A DNA stretch of 64,000 nt. Source: G963666705 sp963666705. Lineage in GTDB: Bacteria; Pseudomonadota; Alphaproteobacteria; CADEGL01. A model generated the notes under the pieces. That model ran no database searches and was not told the origin of the DNA. It saw only the letters and a list, made by a program, of their open reading frames with translations. The stretch covers positions 62,001 through 126,000 of the forward strand of contig CAXXKO010000018.1 in the NCBI GenBank assembly GCA_963666705.2. The letters are read 5' to 3'. Of this stretch, positions 44,274 to 53,084 are shown piece by piece. Position 1 is the stretch's first letter; every line of letters starts with the position of its first letter. Both the position numbers and the translations under genes were made by a program.

Positions 44274-44868
44274 ATGCCGGAGATGATCGTGGGGCGGGCG
44301 GCGCTGGTCGCCGTCGACATGCAGAAAGGGGGGGCCGGGGTCGGGCATCCCCTACATGGGCGACCGGGCGGCGCGCATCCCGCGCGCGGTGACGCTCGTC
44401 GAGGCGGCGCGGGCCGCCGGCATCCCCGTGTTCTTCTTCCAGGAGGTCCACCGTCGCGACATGGTCGATTTCGGGCGCGAGCTCGACGGCGCCGAGGACG
44501 TCCACTGCCTCGAGGGCGCGCCCGCGACCGCGCTCGTGGACGAGCTGCCGGTCCTCGACGGCGACTACCACATCGTCAAGCGCCGCTACTCGGGCTTCTT
44601 CGGCACCGATTTCGAGATCGTCCTGCGCGGCCTCGGGGTCGAGACGCTGATCCTCTTCGGCGGCCTGACGGACGTGTGCGTGCACTACACCTTCGTGGAC
44701 GCCCACCAGCGCGACTACCACGTGCGCGTGGTCGAGGACTGCTGTGGCGGCTCCACCCATGCCCGCCACGAGGCCGCCCTCGACGCCATGGAATACCTCC
44801 AGACCGGCGCCCGGCGCACGACGGAAGAAATCCTGGCCGCCTTCCAGCGGCTGGGCGCGGCGGCGTAG
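44274..44868 (+). pseudogene. Isochorismatase-family hydrolase, frameshifted near its start
   Basis: An ATG at 44274 after GGGGAGGAA opens MPEMIVGRAALVAVDMQKGG, with the family catalytic Asp. The frame then goes wrong after a run of seven G at 44328-44334. In the next frame the protein continues GSGIPYMGDRAARIPRAVTL, with the catalytic Lys in IVKRRYSGFFGTD and the nucleophile in GLTDVCVHYT. Removing one G joins both into a normal isochorismatase-like hydrolase of about 197 residues. It is either broken or carries an indel error. The IS630-type element ends about 50 bp upstream, and the promoter may have been lost too. Confidence 0.85.
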
Positions 44869-44875
44869 AGAGGGT

Positions 44876-45128
44876 CTGGAGCGGTTCCACCTCGACTGGA
44901 ATCGCTTCAGGCCGCAAGGCGGCCCGCCCGGCGCGCCCGCGGACCACTTGGTCCGCTGCCGCGAGCGACAAAAAAGGCTAGAGCGTTTCCACCTCGGCTG
45001 GAATCGCTCCAGGCCGCAAGGCGGCCCGCCGGTCACCCGGCGCGCCCGCGCAGGCGCGGACCCCTTGGTCCGCTGCCGCGAGCGAAACAAACGCTAGAGT
45101 GGGTGCGATCGAAGCGGAACCGCTCTAG
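44876..45128. repeat. Interspersed repeat, copies B and C in tandem
   Basis: Copy B (44876-44981) and copy C (44978-45097) are direct repeats of copy A at 41393 and share the CTAG between them. The whole block is bounded by near-perfect inverted repeats, CTGGAGCGGTTCC at 44876-44888 and GGAACCGCTCTAG at 45116-45128. Copy B is shorter in its middle. The final CTAG overlaps the TAG stop of the minus-strand binding-protein gene. The block fills the whole gap between two convergent genes. Confidence 0.85.
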
Positions 45129-46225
45129 GATCCGAGCTTGATGCGCGTCCAGGCGCGCGCGAGCAGGCGGTCGTATGTCTCCAGATTGGCAGTGCCTGGG
45201 AACAGCTTCGCCCTCACGGCCGCTGGCGGGTAGATGCTCGGGTCGTCCCGGATCTCGGGCGCCACATGCTCGGTCGCGGCCGTGATGGCGTTGGGGTAGT
45301 AGACGTAGTTGGTGATGGCGGCCGCGACTTGGGGCTCCATGAGGTAGTCGAGGAACAGGTGGGCGTTCTCCGGGTGCGACGCACCGGCCGGTATCGCCAT
45401 CAGGTCGAACCAGATGTTCGCACCCTCCGAGGGGATGGTATAGGCGATCTCGACACCCGCCCCGGCCTCCTCGGCCCAGCCCATGGCGCGCAGGATGTCG
45501 CCCGACCAGCCCATGGCCAGGCACACGTCGCCGCCGGCGAGGTCGTTGATGCCCTGGTAGGAGTGAAAATACTTGATGTGGGGGCGCACGGCCATGAGCA
45601 CCGCCTCGGCCGCCTCCAGGTCCGCTTCCGCCTTGCTGCGCGGATCGAGGCCGAGATAGATGAGCGCCGCGGGGATTACGTCCGTCGGCGCATCGAGCAG
45701 GACGATGCCGCAATCGGCGAAATTCGCCGTCACCTCGGGGTCGAACAGCATGCGCCAGCTCTCGACCGGGGCGTCCGGCATGCGCGCGGCGATGGTGGCC
45801 GTGTTGTAGCCGAAGCCGGTCGTGCCCCAGAGGTAGGGAATGGCGTGGCGGTTGCCCGGATCGTGGCTCGCCACCCGCGCCATGATCTCCGGGTCCAGGT
45901 TGGAGAGGTTGCCGAGCTTCGCCTTGTCGAGGGGCTGGAGCAGACCGGCCGCGATCTCGCGCTCGAGAAACGCGCCCGAAGGCACGACGAGGTCGAAGCC
46001 CGTGTCGCCGGCGAGGAGCTTTGCCTCCAGCCCCTCGTTCGAATCGAATACCTCGTAGACCACCTCGATGCCGGTCCGCGCCTCGAAGCCGCGAACCGTG
46101 TCCTCGGCGATATAGTCGGGCCAATTATAGATCTTGAGGATTTTCTCCTCCTCGGCCCATCCGCCGCCATTGGCGGCGAGCAACAGAGCCGCGCCGAGCA
46201 GCGTTCCTCCGATAGCGGCTTTCAT
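45125..46225 (-). CDS. Spermidine/putrescine-type ABC transporter substrate-binding protein
   Basis: A 366-residue periplasmic protein with a signal peptide (MKAAIGGTLLGAALLLAANG, cleavage near GWAEEE). KILKIYNWPDYIAEDTVRGF and VVPSGAFLEREIAAGLLQPL, then PYLWGTTGFGYN, are diagnostic of PotD/PotF polyamine-binding proteins. GGGGAGG lies just before the ATG. No permease or ATPase gene is near, so it is an orphan receptor. Its TAG stop is shared with the CTAG end of the repeat block, so the last codons may have been set by the insertion. Confidence 0.9.
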   Translation of the reverse strand: MKAAIGGTLLGAALLLAANGGGWAEEEKILKIYNWPDYIAEDTVRGFEARTGIEVVYEVFDSNEGLEAKLLAGDTGFDLVVPSGAFLEREIAAGLLQPLDKAKLGNLSNLDPEIMARVASHDPGNRHAIPYLWGTTGFGYNTATIAARMPDAPVESWRMLFDPEVTANFADCGIVLLDAPTDVIPAALIYLGLDPRSKAEADLEAAEAVLMAVRPHIKYFHSYQGINDLAGGDVCLAMGWSGDILRAMGWAEEAGAGVEIAYTIPSEGANIWFDLMAIPAGASHPENAHLFLDYLMEPQVAAAITNYVYYPNAITAATEHVAPEIRDDPSIYPPAAVRAKLFPGTANLETYDRLLARAWTRIKLGS

Positions 46226-46472
46226 TCGCCCTCCCCGGGTCGTGCTTGGTCGTCTGGCATTATTGCGGGCTCGCGCCGGGCCGAGTCAACGCCGCGCCCG
46301 CCCGGGGTGGACATGACGGCAGTCGAGTCGACCGAAGTGGAACTCGCGTCCTTGCCGCTTCGGGCCTACTGGCTTGCGCGCGGGCACGTCCGCGGCATAG
46401 TAATGATCGGCGGGAAGGCACGCGCAACCCCGGCGCCGGGGAAAGGTGCCACCGCGTAGGAGGCGGGACCCG

Positions 46473-47258
46473 ATGGACGCCAAACGCATCACCCAGGCCG
46501 CGCGCCTCCTGCTCCAGGCTCGGGGCGACCACCGCCAGATCGACGGCCTGCCCGAGGAGTGCCGGCCCGCGACGCTCGACGAGGGCTACGCCATCCAGGA
46601 CGAACTGGCGCGGCTGTGGGAGCTCGAGTCCGGCGGCTGGAAGGTGGGCGCGGCCACGCCCTACTGGCAGGAACGGGTGGGTGCGCCGTCGCCGCTCGCC
46701 GGGCGCATGTTCGCGCCCTTCATCTTCGAGAGCCCGGCCGAGCTCTTCGGCGGCGCCTTCCACGTCCGCATCATCGAATCCGAATATGCCTTTCGCCTCG
46801 CGCGCGACCTGCCGCCGCGCGCGGCGGCCTACGAGCGGGAGGAGGTCGAGGCCGCCGTCGAGACCCTCCACCCGGCCATCGAGCTGGTCGATTGCCGCTA
46901 CCGAAGCGGGCTCGACGCCGGCGCCTTCAGCCTCGTGGCCGACAACGCGCTCGCCGCCGCCTTCGTCCACGCGGACCCGATCCCCGGCTGGCAGGCGCAG
47001 GACCTGACCAACCACCGCGTGCGCCTGTCGATCGATGGCGAAGTGATGGGGGAGGGCACGGGCGAGGACGTGGGCGGCCACCCCGTCCTGCCGCTGATCT
47101 GGCTCGCCAACGACCGCTCGCGCCGCGGCGACGGGCTTCTCGCCGGCCAGTTCATCACCACGAGCAGCGTGACCGGAATTCACCAGGCGCCGGCCGAATG
47201 CGAGGTCGTCGCCGATTTCGGCGCCTTCGGCGAGGTCCGCGTCACTTTCACCGGGTGA
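46473..47258 (+). CDS. 2-keto-4-pentenoate hydratase-like (FAH superfamily)
   Basis: A 261-residue enzyme. TAGGAGG precedes the ATG at 46473. AARLLLQARGDHRQIDGLPE, GYAIQDELARLWE, WKVGAATP and the metal-site ESEYAFRLARDLP with ELVDCRYRSG fit the MhpD-type hydratases and decarboxylases of the FAH superfamily. Such enzymes act late in aromatic ring cleavage pathways. A Rieske oxygenase lies 1.6 kb away, which suggests, but does not prove, an aromatic or related catabolic set. Confidence 0.85.
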   Translation: MDAKRITQAARLLLQARGDHRQIDGLPEECRPATLDEGYAIQDELARLWELESGGWKVGAATPYWQERVGAPSPLAGRMFAPFIFESPAELFGGAFHVRIIESEYAFRLARDLPPRAAAYEREEVEAAVETLHPAIELVDCRYRSGLDAGAFSLVADNALAAAFVHADPIPGWQAQDLTNHRVRLSIDGEVMGEGTGEDVGGHPVLPLIWLANDRSRRGDGLLAGQFITTSSVTGIHQAPAECEVVADFGAFGEVRVTFTG

Positions 47259-47325
47259 GGCGAGACGAAGGCCGGGAGGCGGCCGATGCCACCTCCCGGC
47301 CCAGGGAAGACGGGTGCTTGCGGCC

Positions 47326-48612
47326 TTACTCCGCCGCGATCGGCCCGATGTCGCTGAAGATCCGCCTCGGGTTCACCTCCGGCTCGAAGGTTTCCGGATC
47401 GGGGTTGTTATATTGATAGACGGCGAAGATGAACTTCTTGCAGTCGCCGAATTCGTCGCAACTGATCGTGCCGCTCAGCCCCTTCAAGTCCTGGGTCGCG
47501 AAGATCGCGTCGCGGAGGGCCATGCGGCCGATATAGGTGTTTCCTTCATCGTCCGTCACGGCCACCTTCTCGATCGCGTTGAAGGCGAGAACCGCGCCGT
47601 CATAGGCCCAGGCGTGGAAGCCCTGGATCGGCGCTTCGCCGAACATCTCCTCGTACCTCGCGAGGAAGTCCGGATAGCGCTCCTGGTCGACGGTGTCGGT
47701 GGAGAGGTCGGGGAAGGTGAAGCGGAAGCCCTCGACGCTCTTGCCGGTGGCAACCATGAAGTCCTTCGTCATGACGGCGCCGCCACCGATGAGCTCCACG
47801 CCGTCCAGCCCGGAAACGTCCTTCGCCTGCCGGACCACCTGGGCGGCCGCGGCAACGAAGATCGGGAAGTAGATCGCGCAGGGCTTGTCCGTGGAGATCT
47901 TGTTGAGGACGGGCCGCATGTCAACGGTTTGCGGGTCGATCGCCTCGACGGACGTGACCGTGCCGCCCCAGGTCTCGGCGAAGTTTCTCGTGGTTATCAC
48001 GACCAGCTGCTCGGAGTAGGGGCTCCCGTCGTGGATGGCCGCGAGCGTCTTGCAGCCGAGATGGTTGTACAACCAGCGCGCATCGCCCTCCGCCTGGCCG
48101 ATGTCGTTGATGCTGGTGCGGGCGAAGCCGTAATAGCTCTCATGCCGGTCCGGTGCCGTGAGCGCCGGGGCGCTCGCCGAGGTGGAGATGCTCGGGATGC
48201 CGGCATTCCAGAGAATCGGCGCGCCCGGCGTCGCGGCGCTGGAGCAGGCCGTGCCGAGGACGACGACGATTTTCTGATTCGCCGCGAGCTTGGTGGCCGC
48301 GTTCTGTCCGCCCTCGGCGGTGCAGGCCGAATCCTCATGGCGGAACCGGATCGGATGGCCGGCGACCATGTTGTCGCGATCCGACGCGGCGATGAGCACG
48401 CCACGCTGTTGGTCCAGGCCCAACCCGGTGTCTGGCCCGGAAATGACATAATAGGTGCCGATTTGAATCGGGTCGCCCTTCAGGATCTTGACGACCCCGA
48501 CCTCGTCGGTCACCGGGCCGAGGGTCTCGTCGGCCTGGGCCGGTAACGCCATTGCCGCCACGGTCAGGACCGAGGCGGCCGCGACTGTCTTCAATTTATT
48601 GAGTGGGTTCAT
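47326..48612 (-). CDS. Branched-chain amino acid/amide-type ABC substrate-binding protein
   Basis: A 428-residue periplasmic receptor with a signal peptide (LKTVAAASVLTVAAMALPAQA). IQIGTYYVISGPDTGLGLDQQRG, the switch to AATKLAANQKIVVVLG and later YDGAVLAFNAIEKVA are typical of the Leu/Ile/Val-binding (Peripla_BP_6) family. The ATG follows GGGAGGAG. No permease genes are present, so it is also an orphan. It is divergent from the Rieske gene across about 245 bp, which probably holds both promoters; the ligand may be the substrate of the neighbouring enzymes. Confidence 0.9.
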   Translation of the reverse strand: MNPLNKLKTVAAASVLTVAAMALPAQADETLGPVTDEVGVVKILKGDPIQIGTYYVISGPDTGLGLDQQRGVLIAASDRDNMVAGHPIRFRHEDSACTAEGGQNAATKLAANQKIVVVLGTACSSAATPGAPILWNAGIPSISTSASAPALTAPDRHESYYGFARTSINDIGQAEGDARWLYNHLGCKTLAAIHDGSPYSEQLVVITTRNFAETWGGTVTSVEAIDPQTVDMRPVLNKISTDKPCAIYFPIFVAAAAQVVRQAKDVSGLDGVELIGGGAVMTKDFMVATGKSVEGFRFTFPDLSTDTVDQERYPDFLARYEEMFGEAPIQGFHAWAYDGAVLAFNAIEKVAVTDDEGNTYIGRMALRDAIFATQDLKGLSGTISCDEFGDCKKFIFAVYQYNNPDPETFEPEVNPRRIFSDIGPIAAE

Positions 48613-48857
48613 CGATTGTTCTCCTCCCGATCACGGCCCATCATTGGGCCCTGTAGACGATTGCGACTGAAGAACTGGTCTTGCGCGCGCCGCTCGAGCC
48701 TGTGACGGGCAGCGTGCGCCCTTCGACTATGAGCGCAACGCCGCCGGGGCGCAAGTCACACCCATTCGTGTTATCGACGGGGCGCGAAGCGTGCCCGCGG
48801 GGTTTCAACGGCGCCGGGCGATGGTAGCATGGGGCTGCCTGGGGAAGGGAGACGCCA

Positions 48858-50003
48858 ATGTCATCCGTCGATTCCATATTCGATCCGGCCCAGTACGCCG
48901 GTGTGCGGCGGCCGCTCGAGGAAGCCAGCCACCTGCCGCCCTGGTGCTATACCTCGGATGCGTTCTACGAGCGCGAGGTGCGGCGCATCTTCATGAAGGA
49001 ATGGAATTTCATGGGCCGGGCCGATCATCTGCGCCGGCCAGGCGCCTACAGGGCCCTCGACTTCGCGGGCATTCCCCTCGTCATCCTGCGCGACAGCGCC
49101 GGCGCCCTGCGCGCCTTCGCCAACACCTGCCCCCATCGGGGGGCGTGCCTGCTGTCGGGCGAGGGGCGGGTGAAGCGCATCGGCTGCCCCTATCACGGTT
49201 GGTCCTTCTCGCTCGAGGGCGCGCTGGTGGCCGCGCCCGGCATGGACGGCATCAACGGGTTCGAAGCCATGGACCACGGCCTCAAGCCCATTCGCCTCGA
49301 GACCTGGCAGGGCTTCGTGTTCGTGAATTTCGACGCGGACGCACCGGGCCTCATGGATTACCTCGGCGACCTGACCGAGGCGGTCGGCTCCTACAACTTC
49401 GCCGACATGACCTGCACCCGCCGGGTCGAGTTCGACCTCGAATGCAATTGGAAGCTCTATATCGAGAACGCCATGGAGGATTATCACACCGCTGTCGTCC
49501 ACCGCGCCTCGATCAAGAAGCAGGTGGCGCGCTACGTGGATACGAAGGGGCAGTGGGAGGCCGCGCACGTGGCCTCTCCCCACTCGCTCGCCGTGCTCTC
49601 GGACGCGCCCAAGAGCTTCCCCCACATCCCCTCCCTCGAAGGGGCGACGCGCGACGGCACGTACTTCGTCATGCTCTATCCCTCGACCATGTGGGGCTGC
49701 GCCCAGGACTGCATGTGGTGGCTCGAGTTGCGCCCCCAGGGCGTGGCGCGCACCAAGCTCATCGTCGGCTCCTGCTTCCCCAACGCGACCATCGCCCGGG
49801 ACGATTTCGAGGAGGTCGCCGCCCACTATTACCGGCGCTGGGACAAGTCGATCCCCGAGGACAACGATATCTCGGCGGTCCAGCAGCGCGGCCTCACTTC
49901 ACCACTCAGCACGACCGGCCGCGTCTCGCGCATGGAGCTCCTGGTCCACCGCATCGCCAACTGGACCCTGGAGCGGGTCCTGGACGCGCCGGCGCGGGCA
50001 TGA
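48858..50003 (+). CDS. Rieske non-heme iron oxygenase, alpha subunit
   Basis: A 381-residue ring-hydroxylating oxygenase. The Rieske cluster ligands are Cys91-x-His93 (TCPHRG) and Cys110-x2-His113 (GCPYHGW). The catalytic iron region is NWKLYIENAMEDYHTAVVH with two His. The ATG follows GGGAGACG. No separate reductase or ferredoxin is nearby. The substrate is unknown; relatives act on aromatic acids or on quaternary amines such as carnitine and choline derivatives. Its stop overlaps the start of an amidohydrolase, so the two are translationally coupled. Confidence 0.92.
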   Translation: MSSVDSIFDPAQYAGVRRPLEEASHLPPWCYTSDAFYEREVRRIFMKEWNFMGRADHLRRPGAYRALDFAGIPLVILRDSAGALRAFANTCPHRGACLLSGEGRVKRIGCPYHGWSFSLEGALVAAPGMDGINGFEAMDHGLKPIRLETWQGFVFVNFDADAPGLMDYLGDLTEAVGSYNFADMTCTRRVEFDLECNWKLYIENAMEDYHTAVVHRASIKKQVARYVDTKGQWEAAHVASPHSLAVLSDAPKSFPHIPSLEGATRDGTYFVMLYPSTMWGCAQDCMWWLELRPQGVARTKLIVGSCFPNATIARDDFEEVAAHYYRRWDKSIPEDNDISAVQQRGLTSPLSTTGRVSRMELLVHRIANWTLERVLDAPARA

Positions 50004-51238
50004 CGCAAACCCTCTTCGCGAACGCCGCGTTGCTGGACGCGACCGCGCCCGAGCGGCGCGAGGGCCACCACGTGCTGGTCGAGGGCGAGGTCATCCGCGA
50101 GGTCAGCGACCGGCCCATCAAGGCCCCGGGCGCGGCCGTCTTCGACCTCGCCGGCCGCACCCTGATGCCCGGCCTCATCGACGCCCACGTCCACGCCATC
50201 GCGGTGACCACGGACCTGGCGGCCCTGGCCCGCATGCCGCCCGCCCTGGTGACGGCGCGCGCGCTTCTCGTCCTCGAGGGCATGCTCGCGCGTGGCTTCA
50301 CCACCGTGCGCGACGCGGGCGGGGCGGAATGGGGCCTCGCCGAGGCCATAAGGCGCGGCTACCACCCGGGGCCGCGCCTCTTCGTCTCGGGCCTGGCCCT
50401 GGCCCAGACCGGCGGGCAGGGCGATTTCCGCGCCCGGGAGGAGCTCTACCTCGGCTGTCCCGTATGCCGGGCGACGCGCTCCATCGCCCGCGTCGTCGAT
50501 GGCGTGGACGACGTGCGCAAGGCGGTGCGCGACGAGCTGCGCAAGGGCGCCGACCAGATCAAGGTCATGGCGGCGGGCGGCATGGTCTCGGGCATTCCCA
50601 TCGACCGCGCCCACTACTCCATGGACGAGCTTCGAGTCATGGTCGAGGAGGCCCAGGCCGCCGGCACCTACGTCATGGCCCACGCTTACGAATCGGCGGC
50701 CGTGTCGCGCTGCGTCGAATGCGGCATCCGCTCGATCGAGCACGGCAACCTGATCGACGCAGCGACGGCGCGGCTCATGGCCGCGCGCGGCACCTTCCTC
50801 GTGCCCACCATGGCGGTCTATGAGGGCTACCACAAATACGGCCCCGAGCTCGGCTTCACGCCCAAGGTGATCGGCATGTTCGCCGAGCTGATGGAGGACG
50901 CCGTCACCGCGCTCGAAGTGGCGCGGGCCGCCGGTGTGAAGATCTGCCACGGCACCGACATGGAGGGCATCCTCCACCATGACCAGTCGCGGGAGTTCCC
51001 CTTGAAGGCCCAGGTCATGTCGCCGCACGAGGTCATCACCTGCGCCACGGCCACGAACGCGGACCTCCTGCGCATGACGGGCAAGCTCGGCGTGATCGCC
51101 CCCGACGCTTACGCGGACTTGCTGGTGGTGAACGGCGACCCGCTCGAGGATTTGGGCCTGCTCGAGCACCAGGGCGGCCACATGGCGGCCATCATGAAGG
51201 CCGGTGCCTTCTACAAGAACGAGCTGGGCGCGGCCTGA
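50000..51238 (+). CDS. Amidohydrolase family protein (imidazolonepropionase/prolidase-like)
   Basis: A 412-residue metal-dependent hydrolase. The HxH motif is in MPGLIDAHVHAIAV, and further ligands appear in DQIKVMAAGGMVSG (Lys), VMAHAYES, SIEHGNLID and ICHGTDMEG (Asp). The C-terminal ADLLVVNGDPLEDL closes the barrel-flanking sandwich. The start ATG overlaps the TGA of the Rieske gene by four bases. It would cleave an amide or a cyclic C-N bond; with the Rieske oxygenase it suggests breakdown of a nitrogen-containing compound. Only this start fits the family; the longer frame is a shadow. Confidence 0.9.
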   Translation: MTQTLFANAALLDATAPERREGHHVLVEGEVIREVSDRPIKAPGAAVFDLAGRTLMPGLIDAHVHAIAVTTDLAALARMPPALVTARALLVLEGMLARGFTTVRDAGGAEWGLAEAIRRGYHPGPRLFVSGLALAQTGGQGDFRAREELYLGCPVCRATRSIARVVDGVDDVRKAVRDELRKGADQIKVMAAGGMVSGIPIDRAHYSMDELRVMVEEAQAAGTYVMAHAYESAAVSRCVECGIRSIEHGNLIDAATARLMAARGTFLVPTMAVYEGYHKYGPELGFTPKVIGMFAELMEDAVTALEVARAAGVKICHGTDMEGILHHDQSREFPLKAQVMSPHEVITCATATNADLLRMTGKLGVIAPDAYADLLVVNGDPLEDLGLLEHQGGHMAAIMKAGAFYKNELGAA

Positions 51239-51250
51239 GGCCAGCCGTCC

Positions 51251-52090
51251 CTATGCGCTGGCTCGCGCGCGCCCCTTCTCGACCTGGGCGCTCAGGTAGT
51301 TCTCCATGTAGCGGTCGGTCACGTCCTTGTGGACCTGGAGGGCGGCCAGGTCGTAATCGGACGCCGGGCGCGGCTCGGGATCGAAATGACCGTGCTCGTC
51401 CACGCCCCGCACCAGCATGGCGCTGTCCCGCGGGCCGATGCGCTTCACGTCCGTGCGCACGTAGCGCGCGGCGTATCCTACGCGCCGCATGTCCGAGCTG
51501 TTGGGGCTGGAGCCATGGACGATGCGGGCGTGGTGGATCGACATCTCGCCCGGCTCGAGCACCAGATCGACGGCCTTCGATTCGTCGAGCTCGGCATCGA
51601 CGGTCTGCCCGCGCCACAGGAGGTTGTGCTCGTGCATCAGGTTCTGGTGGTCGTAGAGCACGGCGTGGGTGCCCGGGATGACCCGCATGCAGCCCTGCGC
51701 GGCGGTGGACATGGTGAAGGATATCCACGCCGTCAGCGCGTCGGGCCGCTCGAGGCCCCAATAGGCCGAGTCCTGGTGCAGCGAGACGAAGTGAGGGGTA
51801 TGCGGGTCCTTGACGAACCACTGGGCATGGTAGAGCAGAATGTTCGGGCCGATCAGATCCTCGACCACGTCGAGGACCGCCGGATGGTGCACCAGCTCGT
51901 CGAGCCAGGCCAGGAAGAGGTGCGACTTGTTGCGCGCGTTGCCTTCGAGCGCCCCGCCCTCGCGCGCCTCGAAAGCGGCGAAACAGGCCTGGTAGTGCGC
52001 GACCTCCGCCGCCGTCAGCGCCGGAACCGGGCACAGGTAGCCCTCCCGGCGAAAGCGCTCGATCCGGTCTTGCGAAAGCGATATCGGCAT
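51251..52090 (-). CDS. PhyH-family Fe/2-oxoglutarate oxygenase
   Basis: A 279-residue oxygenase with His105-x-Asp107 (SLHQDSAYWG) and His192 (ARIVHGSSPN). CMRVIPGTH and EPGEMSIHHARI surround the iron site. The start at 52090 follows GAGGGGG and gives MPISLSQDRIERFRREGYLC, very similar to the start of the PhyH at 9450; these two form one subfamily in the window. The substrate is unknown. It converges with the amidohydrolase, with only 12 bp between stops. Confidence 0.92.
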   Translation of the reverse strand: MPISLSQDRIERFRREGYLCPVPALTAAEVAHYQACFAAFEAREGGALEGNARNKSHLFLAWLDELVHHPAVLDVVEDLIGPNILLYHAQWFVKDPHTPHFVSLHQDSAYWGLERPDALTAWISFTMSTAAQGCMRVIPGTHAVLYDHQNLMHEHNLLWRGQTVDAELDESKAVDLVLEPGEMSIHHARIVHGSSPNSSDMRRVGYAARYVRTDVKRIGPRDSAMLVRGVDEHGHFDPEPRPASDYDLAALQVHKDVTDRYMENYLSAQVEKGRARASA

Positions 52091-52153
52091 GGCTGAACCC
52101 CCTCTGCGATGGGCCGAGCGTAACACCGCCCGTCCGTGCGTGAAACCAGGATG

Positions 52154-53053
52154 CTAATCCCGCGAGAGCTCAGGGATGGGGCTGTCATAGGCGGGCATTT
52201 CCTCGATCTGCGGCACCCATTGACCCTCAGCCAGGACCGCCTTCACGTGGTCGTGGATCTCGTCGAGGCGCGCGAACCACACCCCGCCCTTGGCCTTCAT
52301 GTAGTCTATGAGCCCGAGGACGGCATCGAAGCGGGCGGGCCGCGCGCTCACGAAGGGGTGCCAGACCGAGACCCACAGCCCGCCATGGCTCCAGGCCGCA
52401 TCGAACTCGGCGCGGAACACCTCCATGGCCCGGGCGGGTGATGCGATGGGCATGGTGAACTTGAAGTCCCGGTTGTGGACGTATTGCGGCCAGTCGTCGA
52501 TGGTCCAGCCCGCCGGCAGCTCGATCATCGTCCCCGCCTGGTGGCGCAGCAGGTAGGGGATGTCGTCGCCGACGAGGGAGGAATCGTACTCGAAACCCTC
52601 CTCGATCAGGTAGCCGAGGGAGTGTTTGGAGAAGGCGAAGCTCGGTGCCCGCCAGCCGCGCGGCCGGTGGCCCAGGTGCTTCTCGTAGGCCGCGATACCG
52701 CGGATGAGCCAATAGCGCTCGTCCTCGGCGGAGACTTCGTTGGGCCGCTCGTGGAGGTAGCCGTGGAGGGCGATCTCGTGGCCGCCCTCGACCAGGAGGT
52801 CGACCGCCTCGGGGTACTTCTCGATGCACCAGCCGGGCACGAAGAAGGTCTGGCGCATATCCATGCGCGCGCATGCGCGCACGATACGCGGGATGGCGAC
52901 GCGCGGCCCGTAGCGCACGAAGGACTGACTATGCACCAGGGTGTCGGCGCGTTCGGGATTGTAGTAGTTGAGGCCGCTGTCGGCGTCCATGTCCCAGGTG
53001 ATGGCGACGGCGCACCTGTGGCCATGGGGCCACGGAATCGGATTCTCGATCAA
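52154..53053 (-). CDS. Polysaccharide deacetylase-like hydrolase (PuuE-like)
   Basis: A 299-residue NodB-fold protein. The metal site is TWDMDADSG plus HEIALHGYLHERP, and RPRGWRAPSFAFSKHSL gives the third motif. This pattern matches the PuuE/allantoinase-like branch that hydrolyses small cyclic amides rather than the chitin deacetylases. I prefer the TTG at 53053, which lies 8 bp after AAGGAG; a GTG at 53062 overlaps that site. Together with the nearby amidohydrolase it supports catabolism of a nitrogen compound. The PhyH gene follows downstream after 63 bp on the same strand. Confidence 0.87.
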   Translation of the reverse strand: MIENPIPWPHGHRCAVAITWDMDADSGLNYYNPERADTLVHSQSFVRYGPRVAIPRIVRACARMDMRQTFFVPGWCIEKYPEAVDLLVEGGHEIALHGYLHERPNEVSAEDERYWLIRGIAAYEKHLGHRPRGWRAPSFAFSKHSLGYLIEEGFEYDSSLVGDDIPYLLRHQAGTMIELPAGWTIDDWPQYVHNRDFKFTMPIASPARAMEVFRAEFDAAWSHGGLWVSVWHPFVSARPARFDAVLGLIDYMKAKGGVWFARLDEIHDHVKAVLAEGQWVPQIEEMPAYDSPIPELSRD

Positions 53054-53084
53054 TGGGACCACTCCTTGCGGGGATCGCCGGCGC

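Noticed and set aside
40953..45128. A composite transposon carrying the isochorismatase gene
   Set aside because: The bordering elements are of different families with different ends, so they cannot move the segment as one unit.
49829..51181. 450-residue minus-strand frame over the amidohydrolase
   Set aside because: It is a shadow of a gene that shows all metal ligands on the plus strand.
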